The notes under the pieces were generated by a model. That model was given only the letters and a program-made list of their open reading frames with translations, did no database searches and was not told where the DNA came from. From Buxus sempervirens (taxonomy: Eukaryota; Streptophyta; Magnoliopsida; Buxales; Buxaceae): 64,000 bases of DNA. Where the stretch lies: NCBI GenBank assembly GCA_947561395.2, contig OX387184.1:39422766-39486765 (forward strand), in the 5' to 3' direction. The translations under genes were made by a program, and so were the position numbers. Of this stretch, positions 1 through 11,565 are shown one piece after another; position 1 is the first letter of the stretch, and each line of letters begins with the position of its first letter.

Positions 1-1443
1 GGAACTCAAGCCTCTCCCACCTCTCCCATCAGATCTGAAGTATGCTTTCTTGGGAGAACACAACACTTTTCCAGTGGTAATCTCTTCCCTTTTAACCAAT
101 GAGCAAGAAGGTAAGTTGCTAAAAATTTTAAGCAAGCATAGGAAAGCTATTTGGTGGACTATAGCTGATATAAAAGGTATCAATCCATTAGTGTGCACCC
201 ATAGGATTTACTTAGAAGAGAATGCTAAACCTACTAGGGAGATGCAAAGGAAATTGAACCCAGTCTTGAAGAAGGTGGTTGAAGGTGAAGTGCTGAAATT
301 GTTGGATGTGGGTATCATTTAACCCATCTCTGATAGCAAGTGGGTTAGCCCCATTCAAGTAGTACCCAAGAAATCAGGAGTAACTGAGAAGGATGGATTG
401 GTTGCTACTAGAGAGACTAAGGGCTGGAGAATGTGTATAGATTATAGGAAATTAAATTCAGCAACAAGAAATGATCACTTTCCATTGCCCTTTCTTGATC
501 AAGTCCAAGAAAAGGTTACTGGTCATGCATTTTATTGTTTCTTGGACGGATTTTCAGGCTATTTTCAAATTGAAATAGCACCTGAAGATCAAGAAAAGAC
601 TACTTTTACATGCCCTTTTGGCACTTTTGCATTTAGGAGAATGCCTTTTGGGTTATGTAATGCTCTAGCAACTTTTCAAAGATGTATGCTTAGTATTTTT
701 AGTGACTTGATTGAGGAGTCTTTGGAAGTATTTATGGATAATTTCTCTATCTTTGGTAATTCTTTTGAAGGATGTTTGACTAACTTACAAGTTGTTTTGG
801 CCAGGTGTGAGGAGAAGAATTTGCTACTCATTTGGGAAAAGTGCCAATTCATGGTTCAGCAAGGTATTGTTCTTGGTCACATAGTGTCACATAGGGGTAT
901 AGAGGTGGACAAATCTAAGGTAGATCTGATTGCTAAACTACCCACTCCCAAAACAATGAAGGACATTAGGGCTTTCTTAGGACATGCTGGTTTCTATAGA
1001 AGGTTTATAAAAAATTTTAGTTCTATCTCTAAGCCCTTGTGTCAATTGTTTTAGCATGAATTTTTGAGTGAACTAGTGAGCATCAAGACTCCTTTGATAG
1101 GCTGAAAACTTTGCTCACCACAGCCCCTATCATGCAACCCCCAAATTGGTCTCTTCCTTTTGAGATCATGTATGATGCTAGTGCTTATGCTATAGGAGCT
1201 GTTTTAGGACAGCGTAGAGATAAGCTCCCTTTTGTCATTTATTATGCGAGCAAATCTTTAAATGGAGCTCAAAAGAATTACTCCACAATTGAGAAAGAGT
1301 TGCTTGCAATTGTGTTTGCTTTGGAAAAGTTTAGAGCTTATATTATTGGGTCTTCTATAGTTATTTTTATTGACCATGCTATTTTAAAGTATTTGTTCAT
1401 TAAGAAGTATGCTAAACCAAGGTTGATTAGATGGGTGTTACTC
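1..1443 (+). mobile_element. Athila-type Ty3 element, RT/RNase H part of pol (fossil)
   Basis: This stretch encodes the reverse transcriptase and RNase H part of a Ty3/gypsy pol of the Athila lineage. The RT is recognisable from the blocks KGWRMCIDYRKLN, FSGYFQIEIAPEDQEKTTF and RMPFGLCNALATFQRCM. The RNase H follows with DASAYAIGAVLGQR and the block NYSTIEKELLAIVFALEKFR. The 5' LTR, gag and protease would lie left of the window. Pol sequence resumes at 1,941 and again at 13,940, so this is one element split by later insertions. It is broken in several places and looks old. The family call is firm; Athila rather than Tat rests on the integrase and LTR further right. Confidence 0.9.
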
Positions 1444-1940
1444 CGATCTAAACCACCACAAACCTATTTATAGGCCAATAGTTGGCGCTCAAATTAATTA
1501 GCTACTTCATGATCTGTTGGTTGCCCGTCTACCGAAATTTTCTACATGATCAACCCCTATAACACATGTTCCACTGAGTGCCACTCCACCTAACTACCTA
1601 CATCAGCACCTCATTAACTTATAATAAATTTTAATACATATTCTATTAATTATTTAAATTATTTTCATAATCACCACTTGCCTTAATTTACAACCTTCTT
1701 CACCTAATTTAGTAAATTCTCCAAAATACCCCTTTCTCGCTATACCATCAAACCACTAAAAATCCAACATATGAAACTTAAATATCTGATTTATCAATTT
1801 AGTAATTCCTTATGTCTAATTTTGAAATTTTACTCTAAATAATTTCCTTCTTCCATTTTCTGAAAATTTCCACTAATTAAATAAATACATGAACAAAAAA
1901 ATCAAAATTTTAATTTTTATTAAAAATTCGGGATTTTACA
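1444..1940 (-). mobile_element. LTR fragment inside the Athila pol
   Basis: AT-rich non-coding sequence that interrupts Athila pol. Read on the minus strand it begins TGTAAAATCCCGAATTTTT, closely like the starts of the Tekay-type LTRs at 4,399 and 32,690. A TATA box (CCTATAAATA on the minus strand, 1,465-1,474) lies about 470 bp in. Pol coding stops abruptly at about 1,443 and different pol sequence restarts after 1,940. I see no matching target duplication, so this is a remnant rather than a clean solo LTR. Confidence 0.6.
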
Positions 1941-2067
1941 ATTGTTCTAATCAAATCATTTGTAGGTGTGTTCCGATAATGACATACATGCTGTTTTGCT
2001 TGCTTGTCATTCTGAGGTATGTGGTGGACACTTTTCTGCCCATAAAATAGTTGCAAAGGTCCTCCAA
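1941..2067 (+). mobile_element. Athila integrase N-terminal (zinc-finger) segment
   Basis: A 127-bp island of Athila pol between two LTR insertions. It encodes the block LACHSEVCGGHFSAHK, the histidine part of the HHCC zinc finger of Ty3 integrases. The cysteine part lies at 13,941 and later, in the same element. A further 20-25 bp island of the same element sits at 4,374-4,398. These islands show that the LTR at 2,068 and the Tekay element at 4,399 both landed in the integrase region. Confidence 0.8.
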
Positions 2068-4373
2068 TGTAACGCCCCGGATCCGTGTTGTTCATTAAAG
2101 ATATAACACGTCTCACAGAGGGTTAGGTAAGGATCTCAATAACGGTGATCGCTGGATAATCACACACAATTTATATCACATCAGAGTGCACAATTAAAAT
2201 TCTCATCCAAGCAATCTATAGAATCTTCAAATAACATCAAATGATTCCAATTTACTACCTTATTACAATTCCCACAAATTTAATTGAACAGAGTTTAAGA
2301 CTAAATAACCTACTAGTCTAAGGATTGTAGTAATAATTCTCCTCCCTATAGGTGTCAGTCGGATCTACCCCAGTAGGCGCCTCACCACGAAGATCTGAAA
2401 AACAAAACAACAACGAGGGATGAGATACGAATATCTCAGCGAGTGACACACGCATGTAGAAATAGTTAACACAGTTATAAGACATGCTTCGATAAATAAC
2501 CAACAATTTAAACAACAGATTTCCGATAACAACACAAAAAGGTCAATGTCATGCATATTGTTACATTGATTAATTTACATGCCAAGTAGACACTCCACAC
2601 CTCCATGTACACTGTTTCGGCCTACTCAGGGTATCGAACACTCTGAAATGACGGCCTACTCAGGGTATCGTCATCCAATGCCGGCCTACTCCGGGTATCG
2701 ACACTGACAACCAGGCCTACTCAGGGTATCTGGCTGCTCTACACTGGTCGTGGCAACACACAAGGCCATGCAATTACACCAATAAACAAATACCATCACA
2801 TTACTAAGCTTAACAAGGATCCAAGGGAAGCTAAACCCAAAACTGATAAATAACCAAATAAACTCCGCATTCAATAAACCCACATTTATTTTAAAACTGT
2901 GTATCCCAATACACTCATCACAAGTTGTTCCAACCAGAACAGTAACTCCTCACAAGTGTTCCAACCAGAATAGTAACTCTTCACAAGTCAAAGGTTTCCA
3001 ACCTCACAACAACATTTCCATGCAATAAAAGTATCTTACTCACACCAAGAAAATAGTCTTTACAATACATTTCAGAACTTGCCAAAAGTAGAACCAGGAT
3101 TTAATAAATTCTCAACCAAGTACAGTGTTTAACCGAAGAGAAACTACAATAGAAACTCCTAGTGTTAGGTACCAAACATCACCTACCAATAGCCCAAAAA
3201 TTTCCTTGGAAGCTTCTAAGAATTCCCAGAATTTACACTTAATATTCTTATAGTGATTGAATAGGAAATATTGTTTCTAAAGTTCTAAACAAATGATTGG
3301 TTAAGTGCTTGAACTCTCAGATCATCAAAACCCAGCTTGGTTTAGCCAAGCATGCCCTTCGGCAAAATATCAGACCATGCGCTGACCTCCTGTGCTAGGT
3401 GCGAGGTCGGCGGATAGGTCGCTGGTCAAATTTGGGGTATGCGCCCATTTAAAGTTGAGTGAGTGCGAGGTAAGCGCGAATTGGGCGGAAGGTTTGCGCG
3501 AGATGCGCGTATCGAGTTTAAGTTCTCTCGAGTTGAGCGCGAATTGGGCGCAAGCTTGGCGGATAGTATAATTTGACCTTGCGCCTACTACCCGAAGTCG
3601 ACGCCAGTGAGCGCCAAGTGGGCGGATAGTAGACTGAGTTTTTGAGTCTCTGTTATTTCCAGATCTACCACTCTGGCTGAACTTTTTCGGTCTGTAACTA
3701 CTTCTTCAGTCTCCTAATATCCCCAGAACACATTCAAACTAGTTTTGGAATTAATCTAACACAATTTTTATTTATCCTCATCCAGTTTTAAAGAAACAAT
3801 CCCTCAGACTATCTCCGTCCAGAAAACAAATGAATATCTCATTCCACAAACATATGCATTCAGATTAAAACTACAAATAATACGAAACCCAGGTTTTAAA
3901 ACAGTGCCACTTACCTTATACGCTTCCAAGTCTTGGCAACAGCAATCCCTCGTAGAGCAAACCCCAACCAACCGTTCGTTCGTCTGGTTGCTATAGTCGC
4001 CCAGATGTTCTCTAGATCACAAGAAGAAAAAGCCCCCCCTGACTTCTCGATCATGAACACCAAACGGCCGGAACTTTCCCCAGATCTTCTTCTCTCCCAA
4101 AGAAACCTAGGACAAAAAAAATCGCCGCAGCCGCAATCGCGAATCGTCAATACGAGTATACGCGTATTAAGAACAAAACCCAAACCTAATTTTCCTTAAA
4201 GTATATATACCTTCCGTAATTAGTTTGCCGCTCGACGAACTTTCAAAACCTTTGATTTCGTGTGTGCTCGCCCACCGAAACTCCTACATCCACACACCTT
4301 ATTAGTTTAATTTATTATTATTATTATTATTTGTTTTTCCCATAAAATCATGAAAAATTAACGGGGTTTTACA
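2068..4373 (-). mobile_element. Tekay-type solo LTR with TSD TCCAA
   Basis: A 2,306-bp solo LTR in minus orientation. On the plus strand it runs from TGTAACGCCCCGG to GGGGTTTTACA and is flanked by the perfect 5-bp duplication TCCAA (2,063-2,067 and 4,374-4,378). No internal region is present, so it arose by recombination between two LTRs. In the element's own direction it has a TATA box (rc of 4,201-4,210), a donor-like GTAAGTGGCACTG (GT at 3,914-3,913), a GC-rich islet (about 3,640-3,355), a hairpin (2,438-2,421) and a Py-tract CAG (2,397-2,395). A short open frame follows, ending at 2,318. The 3' end matches the LTR at 33,091-35,554 closely. Confidence 0.92.
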
Positions 4374-4398
4374 TCCAATCTGGTTTGTATTGGCCTAA

Positions 4399-6767
4399 TG
4401 TAAAACCTCGAATTTTCCTTAAATAATAAATTAAATTAGTAAATAATATTACCCAGAGTTATGATTGATAGAAACATTTTAATATTGTAGGGGGTGATCA
4501 ACTTAGCGGAGATCCAGAATTAGACGCAGATCTGACCATCCGATCGTGAGATATCGAGGTATGTATTCTGATTGGGCAAGGTGTATAGAAGAGTTGCATG
4601 GGAGATGCATAGGATCAGGGGGTATAAATATGTATAAAGAATTAACCTAATTCTTATACATGTATTGTCGCGCGTATTGAAGAGCCGCAAGCGACGACTG
4701 TTCGAGCGACCAAGGGAAGAAGAAGGAGAAGAAGAAGGAAGGGCTGGGCGTGCGTTCATCGTCCAGAGGATTTCTCTGTGCAGGAGTTTCGCCATTGTGC
4801 AGAATAGAGAAGGAGGAATCAGCGTATAGAGGTAGGTGACACCGTTTTGGTTTTAAATTCGGATTTATCTCTGTTTAATCGCAAACGCATGTTTCTATGA
4901 TATGTAAAGTTGTATTTAGTTAGCTAAGCATGTTATAAATACATTAGAATGAGTTTAGACGAGAAAAATCGTGATTTAGAACTGTTTCTGCTCGATTTGG
5001 TGAGACCGCCGACCTCGACTGTGCGAGGCGCTCATCGGCGATCTTAGGCGCTGGTTAAAGATTTGAGGACGCCGTGGACTGCAGGACGACGGACCGTGGG
5101 CGCTCGAATTTGCACTACCGCCGACTGATGACCGCCGGGAGCGATCCTGAGCGATCCCAGGCGCTCTCAGCAGAATTTCCAATTTTTCATAATTTCGAAC
5201 CTAATTCAATTCTAAACTATTTTTAGACAATTTTAATGATTAATTAAGGTACTTTAAGACCAAAATAAACTACCTAAATCCCTGTTTTACAGAAAAACAA
5301 ATTAGGGAGATATTTAGGACATTAGTTGCCAAGTTTTGAAGGAAAATGAGAAATGTGATTTGGAAAAGCCTAACTACCATTTGATTATCTAAACACTTCT
5401 AAATGATATTATAAATCATAAGACATTATAAAGAGAATTCAAAATCCGAATGACTGAATAATGAAGCAAATGCACAGATATAACCATTATATGCCGCTAG
5501 GCACCAACCCTTATAGAATTATGATACTTTAGGGAATTTTGGAGTCTAGTGGGCATAGCTGGTTATGGATCCATAGTTGTAGCTAGATAGCTGAGGGATA
5601 TGTCATTTGGGTTGAGTTACTCCTATATGCGACGCGTTTCCTTTGCAAGTTAGTTTGTCTGGGAAGGTCCTATGTCTGGAGGGACACCCCGGTGAGCCGC
5701 TGGTGATTCCCTGTACATGTGGATAAGCGACCATCTCCATGTATTGATTCTGGTGCTGCATGCTGGTGGTACATGCCAACTCTGATGGGTACGTGTGCAA
5801 TAAGTCGGTGACTACGGCTCTTGTCTAAGCTGCGCTGCATGGGGCTCGAGTATCATTAGTAGCATCGCTCCTAAGTCGCACGGTGGTATAGCAATTGGTT
5901 GAGAATCATCTCAAAAGGTTTATCTATCTTTGTGAGTCCTACAATGACACTGAAAACACAACACTTGATATGATTATTATTATTATTGTGCACGTGCGGG
6001 ATGCATGTGATTGGGATATTGGTTGGATGTGACTGCTTAGTACATCCTGGCAATGTATGGATTATGCTACTGATTTGGCTATTGAGTTCTTATATTAAAA
6101 CTTGCTGAAAATTATATATAGAACTGTTTATCAAACTGTTTTGTGTTCATGAATGGTATAAATGATTATGCGAGCCTGATTTATCGATGTTGCTTAATCG
6201 TGCATGAAATGTTAATTTGCTTATATTAGCTGTTTAGTCATGCATGTGTTACCTACTGAGATATTCGTATCTCACCCTACTTCTATTCCATTTTTTTTCA
6301 GCTGATACGCGAGAGGGGGATCTCTTAGACTTCCAGGGAGAGATAGCCGAGTATTCGCCGGAGGATTATTATTATCCAGATCTTGTCTAAGGTGGATTGA
6401 TGTTATAGACTTAGCATTTTTAATTGGTTTATTATCATTTATTTGTATTTGATGTATGAGAGAGACAAGAGAGAGTTAGTAACCAGTTCATTCTACCAGA
6501 CTTTGATACTATTGATTGATGGTCAAGCTTTATGCTTAGTTGAGGATTTTGATCTACACTTCCGCACATACTGGTTTCCGTAACTCTGATAGAATAATAA
6601 ATTGATTGGATTTTGCTTTCTTTGGTCTGGTATGTTATTGATGTTGTAATTGATATGGGCCAGTAACACCTCGGATTTGGTTGTTGAACTAAATTTGGGT
6701 TGTTACAGTAGCGAACCGGGTTCGGGTCGAGTGTCGGTTTGAACTGACCCGGGTTCGGGGCGTTACA
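4399..6767 (+). repeat. 5' LTR of the Tekay element
   Basis: Begins TGTAAAACC and ends GGGGCGTTACA. It contains a TATA box (TATAAATA, 4,623-4,630), a donor-like GTAGGTGACACCG (GT at 4,832) and a GC-rich islet at about 4,995-5,165. Then come the hairpin TGAGATATTCGTATCTCA (6,257-6,274), a run of pyrimidines ending in CAG (6,299-6,301), and a short open frame that stops at 6,388-6,390. This order is shared by the other Tekay-type LTRs in the window. Confidence 0.95.
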
Positions 6768-6771
6768 GAGA

Positions 6772-6784
6772 TGGTATCAAAGCA
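6772..6784 (+). other. Primer binding site (initiator Met tRNA type)
   Basis: TGGTATCAAAGCA lies four bases after the 5' LTR. It is close to TGGTATCAGAGC, the sequence complementary to the 3' end of plant initiator methionine tRNA that most Tekay and other Ty3/Copia elements use to start minus-strand DNA synthesis. Confidence 0.85.
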
Positions 6785-6892
6785 AATGGTCCTAACCTTA
6801 GATTAGCCAGCTTTAGGGGAATGGGATTGTGAGTACGCTAGATAGAACCCCTAGAATTATTGGATTCTAACAAGTGAAATTGTATTTTGCAG

Positions 6893-8065
6893 ATGGCTGG
6901 TAGGGGAAGACGTGCTAGAGTTGATCCTATTGAGGAGGAGCAGCAGGATGTTCCACTACCTCCACCACCTCCAGGGGGTGATATATGGACTGTTGTTGGC
7001 ACATTGGCAGAGCTTCTTGCCAAGGAGAGAGAGGAGAGACTGAGCCAGCATGGCAATGGCGGGAATGGTGGCAATGGTCACGGAGAGGAGCCTATACATG
7101 AGCAGGCCATACATACGGCCAAAGATCTTGAGCAATTCAGGAAATTGGATCCACCTATTTTCAGTGGACGACCAGATCCTATGGAGGCTGAGAGATGGCT
7201 GATGCGAGTCGAGTGGATTTTTGAGGCTATGGGATGCCCTATGGACCGGAGAGTGCGTTTGGCAGCATTCTTGTTTGAGGGAGAGGCAGTGCACTGGTGG
7301 ACAGCCAGGAAGAGGCAGGATCCATAGGCTACGTACATGACTTGGGATAGATTCCGAGAGGTCTTCTATGACCAGTATTTTTCTGAGGAAGTCCGGCTCA
7401 AGAAGGAGCGGGAATTTATGGAGATTACTTAGGGAGGCCAGACGGTGGCTCAGTACGAGGCTAGATTTGCAGCCTTGTTCCGATTTGCACCTCATATGAC
7501 ACAGGATGAGAGGAGGCTGACTTCACATTTTGAGCGGGGTCTGAAGCCTGAGATTAGGAGTATGCTGACAGTACTCTTGTGCACCGAACTGAAGGACGTG
7601 ATACGTAGAGCCACTAGAGCTGAGAGTGACTTGGAGGCTAGAGCGAGCCAGAGCAGAGCTAGGCCGCCTATGAGGCCGGCAGATCAGAGAGGTTTCCTTA
7701 GTGGGAACAAGAGACCCAGAGACTGAACTAGGGCAGAGCCTGCAGGAGGACAGTATAGAGCAGTTCCGAAGGCATGTGCCAGTTGCGGCAGATACCATGT
7801 ACCTGGACCGTGTGTTGCAGCGCCAGGCACCTGCTACCGATGTGGTAGGCCGGGTCACAGGATCACGGATTGTCTGTTTCCTACTAGTTATCAGCCGTTA
7901 GCTGTGCCACGACCGGCATTACCATCGCCAAAGACCGCGCCTGCTTTTCCACAGAGGCCACAGTTCCAGCAACCAGCTCAGAGAGCACCGGTTGGGCAGA
8001 AGCCCCAGGGCCGAGGACCAGTTCAGAGAGGAGGCCAGAGGCAGGCAGTACCTGCTCAGCAGTAG
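6893..8065 (+). other. gag region of the Tekay element (broken)
   Basis: The ATG at 6,893 is the likely gag start; it follows the primer site by about 110 bp. The N-terminal part is low-complexity with Pro and Gly runs. Next is the retrotransposon gag core (DLEQFRKLDPPIFSGRPDP, then a segment ending FEGEAVHWW). A CCHC zinc-knuckle-encoding stretch lies at about 7,775-7,875, followed by a Gln/Pro-rich linker. Gag is the structural particle protein. This copy is broken and is recorded as a fossil region rather than a gene. Confidence 0.85.
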
Positions 8066-8083
8066 CCAGCGAGGGTATATGCA

Positions 8084-11000
8084 GTGGATGCACATGAGGA
8101 GCGTGTGCCCGATCGTGTGGAGGATATTGAGGGTGATCCCGAGGCACCTGAGTTGATTGGAGGTATTCTCTTCATCTGTGGTAGATCAGCATGTGTTCTG
8201 TTTGATTCTGGTGCTTCCCATTCTTTTATATCGCCTGCTTGTGCACAATGGATTGGTTTGTCACCCACTGAATTGGATACTGCTTTGTCTGTGCACACAC
8301 CTTTGGGAGAGTCTACTCGAGTGGAGCATATGTATAGAGACTGTATGATTAGATTGGGTAGATTGGAGTTGTCTGGTGATTTGATTGCCTTAGACATTGG
8401 GGGTTTTGATGTGATATTGGGGATGGATTGGCTATGTAGACACCATGTGACGTTGAATTGTTATGCGGGTACGGTTATAGTTAGAGGGCCAGATCAGACC
8501 ACTCATTGTTTCAAATGTGAGGGGTTGAAGTCGCGGATTGGTCTGGTAGCATCTGTGATAGCAGAGGAGCTTAAGAGTGACACCCTTGTCATCTCCGATG
8601 TACCTGTTGTACAGGATTTTGCGGATGTGTTCCCAGAGGATTTACCTGGATTACCACCTGTTAGAGGAGTAGAGTTCAGGATACAGTTGATGCCTGGTAC
8701 GGCTCCAGTTTCGAAACCACCCTATAGGCTTGCGAAACCAGAACAGGAGGAACTTAAGAAACAGTTAGATGAGCTCCAGGAAAAAGGTTTCATTAGACCC
8801 AGTATGTCTCTGTGGGGCGCTCCAGTTCTATTTGTCCAGAAGAAGGATGGAAGCATGAGGATGTGTATTGATTATAGGCAACTGAATGAAGTCACAGTGA
8901 AGAACAAGTATCCGTTGCCTAGGATTGATGACCTATTTGACCAGTTAGGAGGAGCATCATGGTTCTCCAAGATAGACTTGAGGTCAGGATATCATCAGGT
9001 GAGAGTAGCAGAGGAGGACATAGAGAAGACAGCTTTTCGTACACGCTATGGGCATTATGAGTTCTTGGTTATGCCTTTTGGGTTGACCAATGCCCTAGCT
9101 GTTTTCATGGACCTCATGAACAGGATTTTTCATGCATACTTGGACAGTTTTGTGGTGGTGTTCATTGATGACATCCTAGTATATTCTAAGACCCGAGAAG
9201 CACATGTAGGGCATTTGAAGGCAGTATTGCACACTTTGAGAGACCACAAGTTGTATGGGAAATTTAGTAAATGTCAGTTTTGGCTAAGGCAAATTTCTTT
9301 CTTAGGTCATATTATCTCAGGAGAGGGTATATTTGTGGACCCTGAGAAGGTAAAGGCAGTGGCAGAATGGCCTAGGCTTACTACAGTGACAGAGGTCAGG
9401 AGTTTCCTTGGTATGGTAGGTTACTACAGGAGATTCATCGCTGGATTTTCACGTATAGCTGCACCCTTGTCTAATCTAACCAAGAAGGCAGTGAAATTCC
9501 AATGGGATGAGAAATGTGAGCAGAGTTTCCAGGAACTGAAGCAGAGATTGACTACTGCACCAGTTTTGATTGTGCCATCCATGGATGAGGCATTTGCAGT
9601 GTATTGTGATGCTTCTAGGATAGGCTTGGGGTGTGTACTGATGCAGCAAGGTAGAGTTATAGCGTATGCTTCGAGATTGTTGAGGCCGCATGAGAAGAAC
9701 TACCCTACCCACGATTTAGAGCTTGCAGCCATAGTCTTTGCACTGAAGCTGTGGAGGCATTACCTTTATGGAGTAGAGTTTGAGATCTTTTCTGATCATA
9801 AGAGCTTGAGATATCTGTTTTCACAGAAAGACTTGAATATGAGGCAGCGAAGGTGGATGGATCTGCTAAAGGATTTCAAGTTTACTTTGCAATACCACCC
9901 TGGTAAGGCAAATGTAGTGGCGGATGCTTTGAGTAGAAAAAGTTCAGTTGAAGGTCAAATAGCTACTTTAGCAGCTTTCATGATGAGCCAGTGTAGATTG
10001 ATTGATTCAGTCAGAGATTGGCAGGGAGAGTTTAGCATGCCACAGGATGGAGTAATTCGAGTTGCTCGTGTTCAGATTGAACCAGATTTGGTTCAGTTGA
10101 TTCGGGAGAAACAATTGATTGACCCACAGTTGATCCAGACTAGGGAGATGATGAGTAGAGGATCTGAGGGAGCTGTAGATTTTGCGGATAGAGATGTGCT
10201 ATTGAGATATAGAGATCGTATTTGTGTTCCAGCTAATGAAGAAATTAAGGAGAAAATATTGACAGAGGGTCATAGATCGAAGTATGCAGTTCACCCAGGA
10301 AGTACGAAAATGTACAAGAACTTAAAGGAAATCTATTGGTGGTCAGGAATGAAGAGAGAGATTGCAGAATATGTGGCAAAGTGTTTGATATGCCAGCAAG
10401 TGAAGGCCGAGCATCGGAAACCACCTGGTTTACTTCAGTCACTTCCTATTCCAGAGTGGAAGTGGGAGCATGTAACTATGGATTTTGTATCTGGATTACC
10501 ACTGACAGCAAAGAAGGAAGATGCTATTTGGGTTGTTGTGGATAGATTGACTAAGTCCGCACATTTCTTGCCTATGAGCACTTCGCAGCTGTTGAAGTCT
10601 TTAGCTGAGTTATATGTCAAGGAGATAGTGAGACTTCATGGAGTGCCAGTTTCTATAGTGTCTGACAGAGATGCACGATTCACAGCACGCTTTTGGCTTG
10701 CATTTCAGGCAGCTTTGGAGACTAAGCTTAATTTCAGCACTAGTTATCATCCTCAGACAGATGGACAGTCTGAGCGTACCATTCAGACTTTGGAAGACAT
10801 GTTGAGATGCTGTGTTATGGATTGGGGAGGCAGTTGGAATCAGCACCTACCATTGGTGGAGTTTGACTATAATAACAGCTATCAGGCGAGTATTCAGATG
10901 GCACCATTCGAGGCACTTTATGGCAGACCGTGTAGATCCCCAGTGTGCTGGGTGGAAGTTGGTGAAAGACAACTCATTGGGCCCCAGATTGTACAAGATA

Positions 11001-11470
11001 GCATTGAGAAGGTGAATCAGATTAGGCGAAACATGGTTACAACCCAGAGTCGTCAGAAGAGTTATGCAGATACCAGAAGAAGAGATTTGCATTTTGAAGT
11101 TGGTGATTGGGTATTTCTGAAGATATCACCATCTCGTGGAATCAAGAGATTTGGAAAGAAAGGCAAATTGGCTCCAAGATATATAGGTCCGTTTGAGATT
11201 AAGGGTACAGTGGGACCATTAGCATACAGATTGGCTTTACTTACACAACTGGAAGGAGTTCATGACGTATTCCATGTTTCTATGTTGAGGAAGTACGTGC
11301 ATGACCCTACTCATATCATTCAGCATGAGCCGATAGTAGTGCGAGGGGACTTGACTTACGAGGAGCATCCAGTTGAGATTTTGGACAGGAAGGAACAGGT
11401 TCTTCGTACTAAAGTGATACCACTTGTGAAAGTACTTTGGCAAAATCACACGACTGAGGAAGCTACTTAG
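8084..11470 (+). CDS. Tekay pol polyprotein (PR-RT-RNase H-integrase-chromodomain-like)
   Basis: A 1,128-codon open frame. Protease comes first ([14 protein letters not shown], residues about 37-50). RT follows, with [43 protein letters not shown] and the catalytic [10 protein letters not shown]. RNase H starts near [15 protein letters not shown]. Integrase has its zinc finger (residues near [20 protein letters not shown] and [11 protein letters not shown]) and a core with [26 protein letters not shown] and [15 protein letters not shown]. The C-terminal [13 protein letters not shown] segment and what follows match the chromodomain-bearing tail of Del/Tekay chromoviruses, thought to steer insertion to marked chromatin. 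The first in-frame Met is not necessarily a real start, because such elements make pol as part of a larger product. Confidence 0.95.
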   Translation: MDAHEERVPDRVEDIEGDPEAPELIGGILFICGRSACVLFDSGASHSFISPACAQWIGLSPTELDTALSVHTPLGESTRVEHMYRDCMIRLGRLELSGDLIALDIGGFDVILGMDWLCRHHVTLNCYAGTVIVRGPDQTTHCFKCEGLKSRIGLVASVIAEELKSDTLVISDVPVVQDFADVFPEDLPGLPPVRGVEFRIQLMPGTAPVSKPPYRLAKPEQEELKKQLDELQEKGFIRPSMSLWGAPVLFVQKKDGSMRMCIDYRQLNEVTVKNKYPLPRIDDLFDQLGGASWFSKIDLRSGYHQVRVAEEDIEKTAFRTRYGHYEFLVMPFGLTNALAVFMDLMNRIFHAYLDSFVVVFIDDILVYSKTREAHVGHLKAVLHTLRDHKLYGKFSKCQFWLRQISFLGHIISGEGIFVDPEKVKAVAEWPRLTTVTEVRSFLGMVGYYRRFIAGFSRIAAPLSNLTKKAVKFQWDEKCEQSFQELKQRLTTAPVLIVPSMDEAFAVYCDASRIGLGCVLMQQGRVIAYASRLLRPHEKNYPTHDLELAAIVFALKLWRHYLYGVEFEIFSDHKSLRYLFSQKDLNMRQRRWMDLLKDFKFTLQYHPGKANVVADALSRKSSVEGQIATLAAFMMSQCRLIDSVRDWQGEFSMPQDGVIRVARVQIEPDLVQLIREKQLIDPQLIQTREMMSRGSEGAVDFADRDVLLRYRDRICVPANEEIKEKILTEGHRSKYAVHPGSTKMYKNLKEIYWWSGMKREIAEYVAKCLICQQVKAEHRKPPGLLQSLPIPEWKWEHVTMDFVSGLPLTAKKEDAIWVVVDRLTKSAHFLPMSTSQLLKSLAELYVKEIVRLHGVPVSIVSDRDARFTARFWLAFQAALETKLNFSTSYHPQTDGQSERTIQTLEDMLRCCVMDWGGSWNQHLPLVEFDYNNSYQASIQMAPFEALYGRPCRSPVCWVEVGERQLIGPQIVQDSIEKVNQIRRNMVTTQSRQKSYADTRRRDLHFEVGDWVFLKISPSRGIKRFGKKGKLAPRYIGPFEIKGTVGPLAYRLALLTQLEGVHDVFHVSMLRKYVHDPTHIIQHEPIVVRGDLTYEEHPVEILDRKEQVLRTKVIPLVKVLWQNHTTEEAT

Positions 11471-11552
11471 GAATTGGAATCAGAAATGCAGAGGAAGTAT
11501 CCCAACTTATTTCCAGAACCGCAAGGTAAATTTCGAGGGCGAAATTTTCTTT

Positions 11553-11565
11553 AAGGAAGGGAGGA
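11553..11565 (+). other. Polypurine tract of the Tekay element
   Basis: The purine run AAGGAAGGGAGGA ends directly at the 3' LTR start (11,566). This is where plus-strand DNA synthesis is primed in LTR elements. Confidence 0.85.

Noticed and set aside
3911-4199. Two opposing ~90-codon frames
   Set aside because: Inside a solo LTR around its leader and donor-like site; no recognisable protein.
4520-4795. Minus-strand 91-codon frame, repeated at 11,687-11,962
   Set aside because: It sits at the same place in both LTRs of the Tekay element and runs against its transcription. The repetition reflects LTR identity, not gene duplication.
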